From assembly GCF_947623445.1 (NCBI RefSeq), contig NC_135247.1, forward strand, positions 5,210,501 to 5,274,500: a stretch of DNA of 64,000 nt, given 5' to 3'. Of this stretch, positions 21,710 to 32,228 are shown in pieces (the stretch's first letter is position 1; each line of letters opens with the position of its first letter). Source of the DNA: Clavelina lepadiformis (Eukaryota > Chordata > Ascidiacea > Aplousobranchia > Clavelinidae). A model generated the notes under the pieces. It did not search any database. It was given only the letters and a program-made list of their open reading frames with translations, and was not told the DNA's origin. The translations under genes and the position numbers were made by a program.

Positions 21710-22372
21710 TTAATCAATACGAAGCAAGTCAACTTCAAAAGTTAGTGTAGCATTTGAAGGAATTTTAGCTTCCGGTTTACCATGCCTACCGTAAGCCCAT
21801 TCAGGTTCAATAACAATTTCTGCCTTTTCTCCAACACTCATGGTTAGCAAAGCTTCATCCCATCCTTTAATCACATTGCCTTTTCCTACCTTGAAAGACA
21901 GAGGCTGGTTTTTTTTACGCTTAGATCCTGGTTGTAGACTATCAAACACAGTGCCATCTGCCAATTTTCCTACATAGTAGCAAACAACTTTATCACCCCT
22001 CTTTGGAAAATTTGCTTTGTCCCCCTTTTTTAAAACAGTCTTCTTGTATCTTGGAATTTCAACTTCAATTTCTTCAACTTTTTTTTGTTTCTTTTCACCC
22101 AAAGTCAAAGCAGCAGTTGCAGTTGAAACATTTTCCATTGGTACATCGTATTCTGATCCCTTGAAAGCTTTCTTGGCAAACATTTCATTGTATGCCTTTA
22201 CAAGATTATCCTTTTTGGAAGTTTTCACGACATTCTTCAAACTACCCTGCAACTTCTGATCGGCTAAAAATCGCTGAGCAGCATTTGCTTGAAGGAATTG
22301 GATAACGTCTTTCTTCCCAACTTGCTCAGAGGCAATTGTGGCATCGTCCCAAGGTCGATCAATTTCTGCCAT
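21710..22372 (-). CDS. FKBP3: FKBP25-type nuclear peptidyl-prolyl isomerase
   Basis: Catalyses cis-trans isomerisation of proline peptide bonds; in mammals FKBP25 is nuclear and binds nucleic acids, chromatin modifiers and rapamycin. The 220-residue protein aligns along its full length with human FKBP3 (224). Residues about 1-73 are the basic tilted helix bundle found only in this FKBP (KKDVIQFLQANAAQRFLADQ, LVKAYNEMF). Residues about 108-220 are the FKBP domain, with YYVGKLADGTVFDS, the active-site core VGKGNVIKGWDEALLTMSVG and EWAYGRHGKPEAKIPSNATL. A basic stretch SKRKKN (150-155) lies where mammalian FKBP25 has its lysine-rich loop. The gene has no introns, unlike the vertebrate gene, and sits on the opposite strand inside the CRAL-TRIO array. 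Confidence 0.96.
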   Translation of the reverse strand: MAEIDRPWDDATIASEQVGKKDVIQFLQANAAQRFLADQKLQGSLKNVVKTSKKDNLVKAYNEMFAKKAFKGSEYDVPMENVSTATAALTLGEKKQKKVEEIEVEIPRYKKTVLKKGDKANFPKRGDKVVCYYVGKLADGTVFDSLQPGSKRKKNQPLSFKVGKGNVIKGWDEALLTMSVGEKAEIVIEPEWAYGRHGKPEAKIPSNATLTFEVDLLRID

Positions 22373-23681
22373 AATTTAGGCTATATTACTTGTATTTATA
22401 AAACAATTAATGAGGATTTTCAGCAATTTTTAAATTCAACCACTGTTGGACACACATGAAGCATTTAAAGAAACAGATTGCAGTGTACTGATAGCCCAGG
22501 CCACAGAGCTTGGCATACTTGAACTCGGACTGCTTCTCATGAGCTTCAGTGCCGGTCTTATAGCGCATTATTTAGCACTTAATGACTTGGACAGAACTTT
22601 TGTGCACTTGATTTAAAGTCTGAATAAGTCAAACTTTCATTGTGTCCGAGGATCTTTACACACCACACTTGTCATTTTTAATTGTTTGTTGCACCTAAGA
22701 TCTTGCTGAAAGTGGCCATACTCTGCAGTCCAGCTGGTAGCTCATAATGCTAAAAGTCAAAGACTTTTTTTAGTTTTCAAGGAAAATTTGCATTTGTAAA
22801 GATTAAGCATTATAATTATATATCAAACATTATAATTTGGTTTCACAATCCTTTATGCAAGTTGCGATAAACACATTTATTTGGTTTTCAAATTTAAATA
22901 TTATCATAATTCGGAATCTGTTTATCAGGACTAGGCTACTGAACAGGAGCAAGCATTACCAACAACTCAACACGCAGACAGGGTAGCCTACTGGTAGTTT
23001 TTTTGGCACCATCCTCTTGGTATGGTATTGAAATCTACTAAGACAGTGCAGACTAAGTAGGCACAATCTTTGCAGATTTAAACTTGGCTAAGTGCTTAGT
23101 CTATAACTCTGTAACTTCATAACGTTGGTACTGATTCATTTAGTTAAGATGTTCAAACACAATGTCATTGCCTCCACGAGAAACACATGCTTTTTTCAAA
23201 AAAGTTATAAGTTGCGCTTCATATTTTTCAATCATTCGGTCTGCAGTGTTGCCAGGCGAGTCCAGTCGATACAGAGATGATGACCCCAAATGAACTGAAC
23301 TTGCTACTTTTATCTCGCGCTTGCCGCTCCTGGCCACCTGGTCTCACCAAAAGCACTCATCTCTACCATCGATGAGGGTCGTAAACAAAAGAGCGGGCGC
23401 TATTGTTAAAAACAGCCTGCTACTGCTTGCTGCTCAGTCACTGACAGGCTGCTGTTGGTCACATAATCAACAGCTGTTTAGTTTTTCAACAGAGAGAGTG
23501 GCTCATGTGAATTTCAAGAAAAGCGTGCATTAATTTTTGAAATATAATATTTTTTAAAATTGGTCTTGGTTATGTAGGTGAGGATAGGTTAATTTATGTT
23601 TACGTACCAAACAAAACACAGGTCGGTTCCATTTGCCTGACTGAATTGTGGTAAATTTCATCGCTATTTCAGTATTGTTTA
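22373..23681. other. Upstream of FKBP3; no gene identified
   Basis: The FKBP3 promoter should lie next to 22,372. A word of about 35 bases near 22,698-22,735 resembles 12,064-12,100. A minus-strand open frame (23140-23337) contains RDRMIEKYEAQ-like sequence but has no partner exons that I could find. Nothing else is supported. Confidence 0.35.
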
Positions 23682-24170
23682 CAGAGGTGGGCAGTCGGTA
23701 CTTTGAAAGTACCGTCGTAACGGTACCGATACTTAGCAAAAAATGTACAGACGGTTCGAGTATTCGGTATTATTTAAAAAAATACTATTCGGTATTTTTT
23801 TTTGTAAAAGATGCTACAGCAAATGCAATATTTGCGGCCGCGGTAAAGGTTACTTCAGGTTAAAACATATGTGACGTTCATCGTTCGCAATTTTACTTGA
23901 CGTTTCTCGATTAAAAAAGATCAACAGTTGCTAAAATTAGTAATAAAGATTAATTAACATGTATATTTGAAAACATACTTGTTAAAATTTTGAAATAATC
24001 ACATGAAAAGTACCGGGTACCGGGACCGACTGAAATTTCTTGAAATAAGTAATTCGATACAGAGATTCATCACTTTTTTTCAAAAGTACCGACGGTACCG
24101 GTATCGGTACTAAACAAGTACAGCGGTACAGTAATTCGACACTATAGTACCGCGGTACTGCCCCCCTATT
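23682..24170. mobile_element. hAT-like MITE with GTACC-rich ends
   Basis: The 489-base element begins CAGAGGTGGGCAGTCGGTAC; its right end, read inward, is AATAGGGGGGCAGTACCGC. Flanks match at 7 of 8 bases (attgttta at 23674-23681, atagttta at 24171-24178), the target size of hAT elements. Dense GTACC/GGTAC words at both ends could fold. It has no coding frame. Related sequence occurs at 10,690-11,305. Confidence 0.65.
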
Positions 24171-24439
24171 ATAGTTTATATGTTTGCGACAACAACCACC
24201 ACCGTCAGCACAATTTTGCTTCCACATTTAAGGCAAAAGTGAATGAATGAAAACCCCTTCATATAAACAAACAATAAGCTGTCCAGTTTTCAGGAGCATT
24301 CAATAACGAAGTTCTACTAGAGCAATCACACCCTGGTGTTTATTTTTTCGCTTCACACAGTCAATGGCGAATAATGAACAATACAATACAACAGTAGCCT
24401 AGCGTTTCACATTACCTACAGGAGCCTGCTAATCAAGTT

Positions 24440-24790
24440 GTAAACGATAAAAGGATGCTATTGGAAAACATCAGACTGCTGTACAACTAAAACAACCTTT
24501 CTTTTGATTACGACCAGGCTGCTTCTCCAAATCAGTAATCAGCTACTCAATCACTCTGACTTCGTAGCACTTTTTTAATGAACACATACCAAAGTTTTTT
24601 CGTGATGTCACCAATTGTAGCCTGCTGGTTTTAGTAGCACCCTGCGCTTGATGGCGGATATAGCACCCAGCCATTGGTGACGTCATGCAGTAGCTGATTT
24701 GTGATTTTGACAGGCACCATCATCATAATCAGAAGAACGATTGTTGCACAGGAAGCTGATGTTTTCCAAAAGCGCTTTGCTATCGTTTAC
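24440..24790. repeat. Foldback (inverted repeat) element
   Basis: The left arm (about 24,440-24,547) and right arm (about 24,688-24,790) are diverged reverse complements. Both, read inward, contain gtaaacgata, then ttggaaaacatcag, then tctgatta or tttgattac, then aatcagctact. The spacer carries a second small inverted pair (gatgtcaccaat near 24,604 and its inverse near 24,672). No coding frame. The arms differ by substitutions and small indels, so it is old. Confidence 0.55.
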
Positions 24791-25800
24791 TAAACATTTG
24801 AGATCTTAATTGCTGCAGGTGAAGTGCTATTGAGGTGAATGTTCTTGTAACATTCGTTATATATAGGCTATTTATTTTGTACCTTTTATTATTATAATAT
24901 TTATTTTATGCAAATAGGCTATAGGAAAGCCTTTTTAGTTTGATTTGTCATAGAATATGGGAATAGACTTTGATTGATATAGAATAGACTTCGATGACCA
25001 CAAGTTCTTCAGCCGCCCCACGCTAAGCAACAATTAATGTTTGCTAATTTCTGTAATTTGTTTATTAGGTCTGATTTGATGAGCAAAATAAATTCTCTCT
25101 CTCTTTTATTTTTACCTTGCGTTAATAAGACAACCCAAGGATAGGCCTAACATTTCTTAAAAAAATTCTACATTGCTACAGAAAAGTTTTTTTTCTGATA
25201 AAATTATAGTGGCAGTCATTGTACAAAAACGAAACTTTGCGATTCCAATTTACTAAACACTGAAAAGAAACACAAATTTTTATTTGTAAAGCATGCACAA
25301 GTTGTGATATAAGTTTTCTTTGCTGCAAGCAAAGTTATGACTGTATGGTATATAAATTAGGTAAATGTATAAATAACAGTTTACATGCAACACTAGTTGT
25401 ATACCACTTAAAAAAAATTTTGAAGTCTGTATACTGGTACTTCTACATAAAAGATTGTGCCTACTGCCAAACTACTCACTTATATTGGGATATTACAACA
25501 AATCTTTTGCACAATCACAAATATTTTTTATGTCAGATAGTCGGGCTTTGCTTTTGCAACACACAATCCCCCTTGACATCTAATAGTAACTAATACTCAT
25601 ATTACATTTGACAACACAATAACATGCAGTGTTGATATGAATTGTAACTTCAGAATTGACTAGAAACTTTTTTAATAAACTTTTCTATCCGTAATAAAGT
25701 AGACTGATAATGTACGGTACTCTAAAATTTGGCTGCACTACAAGCTAGGTGTAAGCTAATTCTGTAGTTTGTATATCTAACTACAGTATAAGCATTTAAA
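24791..25800. other. Spacer upstream of array gene 4
   Basis: AT-rich with no supported gene. A splice acceptor (ctaactacag, AG at 25,785-25,786) lies 14 bases before the gene 4 ATG, as in the other array members. Confidence 0.4.
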
Positions 25801-26643
25801 ATGTCTTGTATCAAAAGATATGAATGCACACTGAGCCCAGAGCTACTTGAAAAAGCTGTCAAAGAGTTGAATGAGCCACGTGACAATGAGAAGCGCCTTC
25901 AAGCTATTGACGAATTAAGAAACAATTATGATGCAGAAAAGTTTGGACCTCTGGTTCGGGAGGATGATGAATTTTTTCTTAGATTTTTGAGAGCGAAAAA
26001 GTTTAATCAAAAAAAAGCTTTGACCGTATTGCAAAACTATCACAATGTGAAAAAAGAATTCAAGGAAGTTTTTGGAAAAGTGAACAACCCAGCTGTTCTT
26101 ACTCCTATTATTGAGAAAGAAGTGATGATGATGTTACCTGGAGTTGCTAAAAATGGAGCTGCTGTTATGTTGTCAAGACATGGCTTGATTGACAAGGATA
26201 TGGACATTTATGATTTTATGGCTTATGGTGTTTTTTCAATGGAAAAATTGCTAGAGGATGAAGCAATTCAGATTAATGGCATTGCTACTATTAAAGATTT
26301 AGAAAACTTTAATATGACATTTTTTACTAAAATATCACCGTTGGCTTTGGGGAAGATGACAAAAGTGTGGCAGGAAGCTATGCCAATGCGATACAAAGAA
26401 TCTCATGTGGTTAATGAAGGCACATTTTATGATGTCATTATGGCGATAGTTAGACCCTTCTTGAAAAAGAAGCTATTGGATCGTATTCATCTTCATGGAA
26501 CTAATTTCAAGGGAATTCATGAGTTTATTGATCCTTCAATTTTGCCACCATATCTTGATGGTACTGGGCCTGATCCAGATGGCTTAGCCAAGCTTTGGGG
26601 TGAAACTCTGATGGAAGATATGCCCCAGGACACGGCATTGTAA
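25801..26643 (+). CDS. CRAL-TRIO lipid-transfer protein, array gene 4
   Basis: 280 residues, single exon, TTPA-like. CRAL-TRIO-N has EFFLRFLRAKKFNQKKALTV; the lipid pocket follows with KISPLALGKMTKVWQEAMPM, RYKESHVVNEG and VRPFLKKKLLDRIHLHG. The end is LPPYLDGTGPDPDG. It shares the N-terminal KRYECTLSPELLEKAVKELN with genes 2 and 3, so all four arose by tandem duplication, but its pocket is independent (MMLPGVAKNGAAVMLSRHG). AATAAA at 26946-26951 is a likely polyadenylation signal. Ligand unknown. Confidence 0.9.
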   Translation: MSCIKRYECTLSPELLEKAVKELNEPRDNEKRLQAIDELRNNYDAEKFGPLVREDDEFFLRFLRAKKFNQKKALTVLQNYHNVKKEFKEVFGKVNNPAVLTPIIEKEVMMMLPGVAKNGAAVMLSRHGLIDKDMDIYDFMAYGVFSMEKLLEDEAIQINGIATIKDLENFNMTFFTKISPLALGKMTKVWQEAMPMRYKESHVVNEGTFYDVIMAIVRPFLKKKLLDRIHLHGTNFKGIHEFIDPSILPPYLDGTGPDPDGLAKLWGETLMEDMPQDTAL

Positions 26644-27602
26644 AATACTGTCTCTTGGTGATTTATGAGAAACCAGGTTTACTTTTTTTATGACTATATC
26701 ATGCAGTGTATACAGTAGAACTTGCCTAATTCGTTTTTTTTAATTTGTCACATTTTTGTCTGTCCTGACAAAATTTTGTACATTTTTATATTCTGTAATT
26801 CAGATTTTGAATTTATATATTAATTCGACGTTTTGTTGTTCGACAATCTGATTACTTCGGCACGTTTTATCCCCAGCAAGCATTTTGTTTGTCTTATTAG
26901 GCATTTTGCATGAAATATCTATGATGTAAGACAACTTAAGTATATAATAAAAGCACTTTGATTGCTTTAATGTGGGACTATTTAGTAAACACATTTTGAT
27001 TAGAGGTTCAGCCTGAGAGGTTCAGATTTTAAAAATTATGTTATTAAGTAGCTATAGTACAACCTTTTATTACAGCAAAAGCCAACACCCATACTTGTGT
27101 GTGTCAATATCCAGTTGACATTCATTTTAGTTTTACATTCATGCTCTTCTATATTTACATTCCTGTTTTGGATTATGCAAGTAATGTAACGTAATTTTGT
27201 TTTTGAAGCTTTTTATTATGAGCACTGTAATTGTAATAAATAGTTCCTATAATTGTTCCTGTAATAGTTCCTGTAATTGTAATAAATAGTAATATTACTC
27301 AACTGTGCTTTTGACAATATAATTCAGTATAACTTTATTTAAGATAGGGCTGATGCAATATTGAATTAAGATGTTCAAATATTATATATATATAGTATGT
27401 TTAAAACAAAATCATAATTAAACTGTGCAAAACCATAAGGTGTATTCAAATGCTTTGCATATATTTTTGTGTGTCACTGCCTATAAGTTCAGATTTAATT
27501 TTAGAAAATTTTATACTAAAATTATGATGTTGTTTGTAACAACCTACAGTAAACAGTATATTGATTTGCTCAAATTCAGGTTTATCATGTTTCTTAAGAA
27601 AT
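26644..27602. other. 3' UTR of array gene 4 and spacer to SLC35F5
   Basis: Contains AATAAA at 26946-26951. A Tigger-like word (cagtagaacttgcctaattcg, near 26,714) has no matching second end. A splice acceptor (AG at 27,578-27,579) lies 24 bases upstream of the SLC35F5 ATG; a short upstream frame (ATG 27,588) would start after it and overlap the main ATG in another frame. Confidence 0.4.
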
Positions 27603-30159
27603 ATGAATGACGAAGGTGACAGTGCTAATATAAATAATCAAGCTGTAAAACAGCCATTAATTGCAAAGCAGAAAAAGAATACAAAATTTGCATTTGGAAT
27701 TATAGCCCTACTTTTAGTTGATGTCATATGGGTTTCTTCATCTGAAGCATCAAGGGTACTTCTATGCTTTCAATTTACATTATTGTGATATCTGTGTGTT
27801 GATATATACTTTAAAATAATGTAATAGTTCATCATAAACCTGACTTTAACTAAGAAAAATTTAAACTGTCTTTTATTGTGTTTTTGTAGTATTTGTTCAA
27901 AGACTTTAAGTATGACAAGCCCTACATGAGCACCTACATTAAAACATCCATGTTCTCCATATATTTGTTGGGATTCATATTCTATGCACCGTGGAGGCGG
28001 AAGTGCATCAGCTGTGCCTGTGATGATTATCCTGGACAATACCAGCCGGTAACAACATCTGAAACTTTATATTCTGTCCTAGGTATTACCGGTGTAATAT
28101 GTTATATTTTAGCGTTTTTGTTATATTATTATCAGGTTGGTGAAACCGACACTGAGGACACTGATGATGGGGAATACTCATCAAGAAATTCACTGGTAGT
28201 TATTCACATTAAAGTTTGTATGCTTGTATCTGTTGCCAGTTTGTGGTATGTTTGTATTTTTTGGGTGTCAACCTTCGAGCTTAATTAAATACATACGCTT
28301 TGTAGAGTGAGTCGATTTATGTTCCTGCCAAAATTCCTTCTGCTTCAGAACGGGAAAGTTGCAGTGACAGTGAGAAATGCAAGTCCCCAATCCAGGGTAA
28401 TCATGTCAAGTTTAACCATCTTATGGAAGTGAAACATCTTGAAGGTAATTAATCAAAATGTTTAAATATACTAGACTCTGTGGCAATACTTATAAGATTT
28501 TTATCTGTTTTTGTTCTTTACCAGCCTGACTTAATGATGGTATTATGGTCAAGTGATAAGTTATATTTCGCAGATACAGATGAAGCTCAGATTGCTCGAA
28601 TGAATTACGCTGCTGCTTTACGTGCCAAGTTTTTAAGCAAAGTTAAAAAAGGAAATTTAACTCTGCCGCAAGTTATCAGAATAAGCTTCATATTTACTGC
28701 AATTGTAAGATATTTTTTTAACTGCAATCAGTGTGATGTCGTTTTTATAAAAAGGAAAATTGAACATGACGTCTTCTATCCTATTCATGGTGGTAGACTG
28801 TTTGTGTGATTGTAACATACAGCACTGCGCTAGTGCACCGTAACATGCATTCTTTAAATCGCCATTTCTTTGTAACTTACACCCTTTATCTGCTTGTGTT
28901 CTTTATTTGCTTTCCTAGACTTAACTGAGCGGGTAGCAATACTGTGTGTAAATAACATAAACTTTTTGTTCAACTACCTAAGCCAGGGCATTGTGGTAAA
29001 CCAATAGAAGCCTACTGTATACACTGCTACAGCAAACAAATTAAAACAAATATTTTGTTTAGTTTTTTTTGGGCAATGTTTCATACCAAGAGGCATTAGC
29101 TGTTGCCGAAGTTGCAGTGGTTAACATACTGTCATCAACATCTGGAATATTTACCTTAATTCTTGCTGCCATGTTTCCCGCGGGCCCTATTGACAAGATG
29201 ACCTTATCTAAGTTTCTTGCTGTTTTAGTATCGTAAGTTTTTTAGCCAGTAGCACAAATCTTATTTTTCTTGAAGGACTTTTGACTTTAAATCATTTTTA
29301 GATTTGGTGGAGTTGTTCTGGTGACGTTAGGTGCGGAAGATTCTGATCCCGAAAAACTTGTAACCTCAGACAACGTGGTCTCTGGTGCAATGTGGTCTCT
29401 TCTTGGAGCATTTTGTTATGCTCTGTACCTTGTCTTCCTCAAAAAGTCAGTAGGTCCAGAGGGTCAGCTAAGTGTTCCGATGTTTTTCGGTATGTCCGTT
29501 GTCATTGTGTTATTGGAATATTTCCATACAATATACCGTAAGATATGCATTCCTGAAACATTGCTTTGTTTTGAAAAAGGTTTTGTTGGACTCTTTTCCT
29601 TCTCATTGTTGTGGCCAGGGATGGTGGCATTGCATTACCTTTCTATTGAAAAATTTCAGCTGCCAGACAAATACCCAGCAATTGTGTTAGTTATAAATGG
29701 GCTTATAGGAACTGTGATTTCTGAGCTTTTGTGGCTTTGGTAAGGATATTTGTGTTCGAAATGTTATTGGTTTTTGAGTGTTGTGAATGGAAGTAAAGTA
29801 TATTCTTGAAACAGGGGATGCATGGCCACCACTTCACTGATAGGTACCATGTCTCTGAGCCTAACACTTCCACTAAGCATTCTGGTCGACATAATATTTA
29901 GAAAAGTGAGCAAATGTTTATTGTATGAAAAAGTAAAGTGAGCATATTGTGACGTTTGAAGTGAATATACAGCAGCAACCTTTATATTTGGACTTATTTA
30001 TCTGTGCAGGCTCACTACTCGTGGTTGTTCTACGTTGGAGTTGGACCAGTATTTTTAGCTTTTATTATAGTTGCGTATCTATCACACCGAAATCCAAAAA
30101 ATGATCCTGTATGGACATGTGTTAAGAAGTGTTTTTGCTGTTGTTGCAGAAAAAAGTGA
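27603..30159 (+). CDS. SLC35F5: SLC35F5-like membrane transporter, 10 exons
   Basis: A multi-pass protein of the drug/metabolite transporter superfamily (nucleotide-sugar-transporter-like; substrate of SLC35F5 not established). Exons: 27603-27755, 27890-28048, 28136-28195, 28306-28444, 28574-28704, 29063-29232, 29302-29489, 29580-29739, 29815-29905, 30010-30159. All borders are GT-AG and phases agree, giving about 466 residues (human 523). Matches to human SLC35F5 run the whole length: [110 protein letters not shown] and [12 protein letters not shown]. The last exon ends in a cysteine-rich cytosolic tail (CFCCCCRKK). The 87 bases 28049-28135 look like an intron but are in frame without a stop. 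The gene converges on supervillin. Confidence 0.93.
28049..28135 (+). other. In-frame stop-free intron of SLC35F5 (possible exitron)
   Basis: It begins GTAACA and ends with a T-rich tract and ATCAG. Its length is 29 codons and no stop occurs in frame. If retained it would insert 29 residues, including a hydrophobic segment ([15 protein letters not shown]) between the first loop and the acidic stretch [11 protein letters not shown]. Human SLC35F5 has no such hydrophobic segment there, so removal is the more likely default. Confidence 0.55.
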
Positions 30160-31994
30160 GGACTTTTGTGCAATTTATTTGTGAAACCGGTGTGTACTGT
30201 GCACATGAAATATTGAGGTTAAAATTGATTTTATTGTCTTAACTTAGTTGCATTTATCTAGAAAAAAAGAATGTCGAAATGAACAAGAAATACCTTTAAC
30301 TCAGTTCAATCATGATTCTGAAACATGAAACATTTTTTGTTTGTGTTTGGTGTTAATTTCTCATAGACTTCACAAAAAAGTTGGAAAACTTTCAACGATA
30401 CCATTATTTATTTGTTACGAACTCATATATTTTACTTTTGGGCTGTAACTATACCAGCAACTTTATGTATTGGTAAATCACTGTCGTGATTGTATGACGC
30501 TTTTTTGCTTTACAATTTTATATACTGTACTGTATTTAGAAGTTATTACTATTTTTCTTTCTGCAGTTGCGTGTGTATTCTTATTACAACATATTTATCT
30601 GGACAGTTTATCATCGACAAGTGATGTGTAATGGAGTATGTAGTGAAGTGTTATAATTTTTATTCATTTTAGTGGTTTAAGACACAGTACATGTTGCGTT
30701 TCTTTGCCCATTTTATTAGCATTTGTATGATACATTAACCAATGCCTTTTGACTGCATTTGTATACGATGTATCTCTAGTGTACTTTTTTGCTTATGCCG
30801 CCAATACACGCGAATTGTGTACTGAGACAGACGATGTGACATTTTCCGCATGACGATGAGAATTCATGGTTCAGGTTTTGAAAAATACTTTATTGGTAAT
30901 CGCACAGTACAAGGCAGAATATATAGAATGCAGCAAACAGTATGCAAATCACCAAGTCCAAGTAACAGTTATGTGCAACAACTAAACTAGCTTTCAATGA
31001 TTGCACAAAATAACTGTCCGTTAACAACGTAAAAATACGAAAATATACTTACAGTAGAGTCTCGAGATTTACACCGTTGTTTTTCAGACTTATCAAAATT
31101 CCGTCGAATATTGCGCTCAGCAACACTGGCACAATGTACATAACAGATTTTATAAGTCGTCTTGATCATATTGAACAAGAAAGCATTCCTACTGAAGGTT
31201 AAACTCCAGAGACTGCTGAGTATTAACTAGAAAAGTTGTCATATACCCTCACAACAAGTATTGTCCTAAAAGCAAATGGTATTTCTCATGAAGTGCAAGA
31301 AAGAACAAAACTGTCAAGAACAAAAGTGGCTTTAAGGCAGTTTTTGGCTCCCTGATGTTCAGGGATCAAGAAATAAATGAGCATTTATATCAGATGTCCA
31401 TTCCATGTCGGATAAATGACATTGACGTCAACTAAATATAGCGCAGTGGAGATATACGTAATAGGCACTGAAAGGGTTGATGCATGACTCACACCAAGAA
31501 TCTTGTAAAGTCAAAGTTACTAAATAGAAACGCTGCGATGCCCTTACCAACTTTAGTGCAAACAAAACACATTCAAACAATTACAGTAATAACCATTATC
31601 CAGCATCAACAAGGCCAACTTGCACAAACATACTGTAATGTATTACAGCAAATATTACGAAAGTGCTAAACAAAGAAAAGAAAACATTTTCCTATAAGAG
31701 AACAATTGAAGTCCAATTCTAAGTTGCAAAAGCAACAATAGTGACGACGACAATATGTTAAAATGGCCGACAAGTTGTATGTTTAGATAGCATTAAACCA
31801 GTCTTTTGGGAACTGCATGCTGTGATGGGACTGATGGAGGAACAATGAACGGCAGTAGTGAGGATTAACGCTGTACAGCAGGCCTATATGCAACAAAAGG
31901 TGCAAAGAGAAACGAAAAACAGTAAATTCTACGCAAGCCAGTTACAATGCAACAGTTAGCTTTTTTCTGGAGAGAGAAATGGCAAGCAACGTGA
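30160..31994 (-). other. Convergent 3' UTRs of SLC35F5 and supervillin
   Basis: The sequence after the supervillin stop (31,995) down to a minus-strand AATAAA at 30889-30894 fits a 3' UTR of about 1.1 kb. Between 30,160 and about 30,870 is the SLC35F5 3' UTR; I found no clear AATAAA for it. A word cagtagagtctcgagattta near 31,054 resembles a Tigger end but has no partner. Confidence 0.45.
30889..30894 (-). terminator. Polyadenylation signal, supervillin
   Basis: AATAAA on the minus strand, about 1.1 kb after the supervillin stop and the best such signal before the SLC35F5 end. Confidence 0.45.
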
Positions 31995-32228
31995 CTAAAA
32001 TAACTCTTTCTCTTTTCTGAGATTTTGTTGCTTCCATGGAGGTAAACCGTAAAATTCCTCTTTGGATATTTCAAAAAGATCAATAAAATCTTTGGCGGAG
32101 AGATAAGTTTCCAAATGATTCGGATCAACGCCTTCTGGGAGCGGGGAGGCGCGTAACTCCTCCAAAGTATAGGTCAATCTAGTGAAGGTGGCCAGGGCGT
32201 CTTTGATTGGGAGAGGCTTCTTCGCTCG
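31995..32228 (-). CDS. SVIL: Supervillin last exon: villin headpiece
   Basis: 77 residues and stop. After [20 protein letters not shown] comes the headpiece, [19 protein letters not shown] to [15 protein letters not shown] at the C-terminus. It carries the P-W-K-Q---L-K---LF core of the family. Headpieces of villin bind F-actin; that of vertebrate supervillin is reported to bind actin weakly or not at all, so its activity here is open. Confidence 0.95.
   Translation of the reverse strand, partial: RAKKPLPIKDALATFTRLTYTLEELRASPLPEGVDPNHLETYLSAKDFIDLFEISKEEFYGLPPWKQQNLRKEKELF

Noticed and set aside
26711-26880. Tigger-like inverted repeat word cagtagaacttgcctaattcg
   Set aside because: Only one end is recognisable and no matching right end or TA flank was found, so no element is called.
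31052-31080. Tigger-like end word in the supervillin 3' UTR
   Set aside because: No second end was found; the match is short and could be chance.
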